7,093 bases of DNA, from assembly GCA_937902905.1 (NCBI GenBank), contig CALELW010000199.1:1-7093 (forward strand). The letters are read 5' to 3'. Source of the DNA: an uncultured Clostridium sp. (lineage in GTDB: Bacteria > Bacillota > Clostridia > Lachnospirales > Lachnospiraceae). Below are positions 6,262-7,093 of the stretch, piece after piece. Both the position numbers and the translations under genes were made by a program. The notes beneath the pieces were generated by a model. It ran no database searches. It had not been told where the DNA came from and saw only the letters and a list, made by a program, of their open reading frames with translations. Each line of letters opens with the position of its first letter. The first letter of the stretch is position 1.

Positions 6262-6290
6262 TTGCTAGAGAACAGGCAAAATGGTATGAT
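6262..6290 (+). promoter_or_regulatory. Promoter of the membrane protein gene
   Basis: TTGCTA (6262-6267) and TATGAT (6285-6290) have an ideal 17-base spacing, and TG at 6282-6283 makes the -10 TGn-extended. The last base of the -10 is the first base of the operator-like dyad, so a bound repressor would directly block RNA polymerase. Confidence 0.65.
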
Positions 6291-6307
6291 TGGTTAGATG
6301 CAACTAA
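6290..6307. promoter_or_regulatory. Putative operator, copy 2 (TTGGTTAGATGCAACTAA)
   Basis: It is identical to copy 1 (4590-4607) at 17 of 18 positions, including the whole core GTTAGATGCAACTAA, although the surrounding bases differ. It abuts the -10 box and covers the expected start point near 6297. Conservation of this one element between two otherwise unlike leaders is the main evidence that it is a protein site. Confidence 0.6.
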
Positions 6308-6314
6308 CAACAAA

Positions 6315-6324
6315 GAAAGGCGAG
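6315..6324 (+). promoter_or_regulatory. Ribosome binding site deciding the start at ATG 6334
   Basis: AAAGGCGAGG lies 9 bases before ATG 6334. The in-frame upstream ATG at 6298 lies within the operator dyad, at the likely transcription start, with no ribosome site in front, so it is not taken as the start. Confidence 0.6.
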
Positions 6325-6333
6325 GACAAAAAT

Positions 6334-6966
6334 ATGACAATACTAATCATTCGAATTATGTTTGCACTGGGAGTTGTGGGACATGCAGTCAATATGTACT
6401 GTGACCGCATCTTAAGTATATTTCCAAATGGAACAATTAAACTTGATAATATAAAAGAAATAGAAAAAGAGGGTGTGCTGGCGAAGATGATGGAGGGCGT
6501 GTCGGCAGATGTACCGATGCGTTCTGCCATATTGGGTGTTTTGGCAATGATACTTGAATTTTTCAGTTACATTGCACTTGCTTTCTATATATACGGACAC
6601 TCTCATGCAATGGGAATTATTATGTTTGTGACTGCCGCCTGCTTTTGTATTATCGGGGCTGCTTATCATGTGAAATACGCACTGGCAGAATATGTTTTTA
6701 TCAAACTTGGGCGAGATAATAAAGCCAAAGATTTGATGTTGGAAGTAAAGGACAGTGCACCGATTTTAAAGTTGTGCATGGTCGGAATGGTAATTTATAT
6801 TGTTACTTTGATTGTTGGGATTGTAACGGGTATCATCGGATTTCCGATATGGGCAGTGATTTTTACAACGCTTCCAATTGTAGTTTTACTTTTTTCATTT
6901 AAAATTATTGGAACACTTCATATTGCAGCCATGGTTTCTATGCTGGCGTGGATGTTTTTGATTTAA
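6334..6966 (+). CDS. Multi-pass membrane protein, possibly DUF6796-like
   Basis: The 210-residue protein is strongly hydrophobic with about five or six membrane spans, near residues 2-21, 65-87, 92-113, 144-170, 172-192 and 195-210. A longer polar stretch (22-64, with SIFPNGTIKLDNIKEIEKEG) and a charged loop (122-142, LGRDNKAKDLMLEVKDS) separate them. The layout, with a small charged residue cluster after the first helix (MYCDR) and a GAAYHVKYALAEYVF helix containing a His, is reminiscent of the uncharacterised DUF6796 family of Firmicutes. This is from memory and only moderate. No transporter signature, lipobox or catalytic motif is recognised, so no function is assigned. It has its own promoter and shares an operator-like dyad with the methyltransferase gene, so it may act in the same response. 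No clear terminator follows. Confidence 0.75.
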   Translation: MTILIIRIMFALGVVGHAVNMYCDRILSIFPNGTIKLDNIKEIEKEGVLAKMMEGVSADVPMRSAILGVLAMILEFFSYIALAFYIYGHSHAMGIIMFVTAACFCIIGAAYHVKYALAEYVFIKLGRDNKAKDLMLEVKDSAPILKLCMVGMVIYIVTLIVGIVTGIIGFPIWAVIFTTLPIVVLLFSFKIIGTLHIAAMVSMLAWMFLI

Positions 6967-6998
6967 GTTTTTTATTAATAATGCCGATATTTACACTA

Positions 6999-7060
6999 TA
7001 AAGTATGTTTGAAATGGAGTTCAAACGAGTAATACTTCAAGGAGCTTCCTGTATACTTTA
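6999..7060 (+). other. Non-coding tail with nested and competing inverted repeats
   Basis: Downstream of the membrane protein gene no coding frame is supported to the window end. A perfect 7-bp stem GTTTGAA (7007-7013) / TTCAAAC (7020-7026) has a 6-base loop. The preceding TAAAGTAT (6999-7006) can pair either with ATACTT (7032-7037), extending that hairpin past a 5-base bulge, or with ATACTTTA (7053-7060) over 8 bp. The palindrome CTTTAAAG (7056-7063) and a TTGACC (7075-7080) follow. This may be a leader or operator region of a gene beyond the window. Confidence 0.45.
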
Positions 7061-7093
7061 AAGAGTAAAGGGGATTGACCAAAAAGAATACCT

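Noticed and set aside
7067..7093. AAAGGGG followed by TTG 7075 as the start of a new gene
   Set aside because: The spacing is only one base, too short for initiation, and just a few codons are visible.
1..7093. CRISPR array, tRNA/rRNA genes, insertion sequence or phage integrase
   Set aside because: No regularly spaced direct repeats, cloverleaf-like sequence, transposase or recombinase motif was seen on either strand.

Overview
The window looks like chromosomal DNA of an AT-rich, low-GC Gram-positive bacterium, most likely a gut Clostridia of the Lachnospiraceae type. The grounds are strong AAGGAGG-like ribosome binding sites, vegetative-type promoters with TGn-extended -10 boxes, and a secreted protein with InlB-like repeats ending in a very lysine-rich fibronectin-III-like module, a design common in that family. 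The taxonomic call is an inference from protein style, not from a marker gene. All genes that can be supported lie on the + strand.

Layout. (1) 1-884: the C-terminal part of a short-chain dehydrogenase/reductase runs out of frame into the C-terminal 60% of an aldo/keto reductase. This looks like the scar of a deletion across a 7-base microhomology. (2) 914-1354: remnant of a PD-(D/E)XK-type nuclease domain of the kind found at the N-terminus of large NTPase proteins. An ochre codon sits where the glutamine of the QxK motif is expected, and the rest of the protein is gone. (3) 1465-2451: an intact DUF1016/YhcG-family PD-(D/E)XK nuclease. Its gene carries a perfect 27-base palindrome in the coding sequence and a 9-bp hairpin over its stop codon. 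(4) 2577-4463: a secreted repeat protein with its own promoter and a downstream hairpin. (5) 4627-5265: a class I SAM-dependent methyltransferase. (6) 5355-6206: a broken c-di-GMP protein (membrane sensor segment plus the C-terminal half of an EAL domain). (7) 6334-6966: a multi-pass membrane protein. (8) 6967-7093: a non-coding tail with mutually exclusive inverted repeats.

Two themes stand out. First, three of the seven gene loci are broken (reductase pair, nuclease remnant, EAL protein), so this is a decaying accessory region. Second, the methyltransferase and the membrane protein, although separated by the EAL pseudogene, share a nearly identical 18-base dyad (17 of 18 positions) placed just at or after the -10 box of their promoters. 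They are therefore probably controlled by one repressor that is not encoded here. No complete novel system is visible. The shared operator and the palindromes in the nuclease gene are the signals most worth following.
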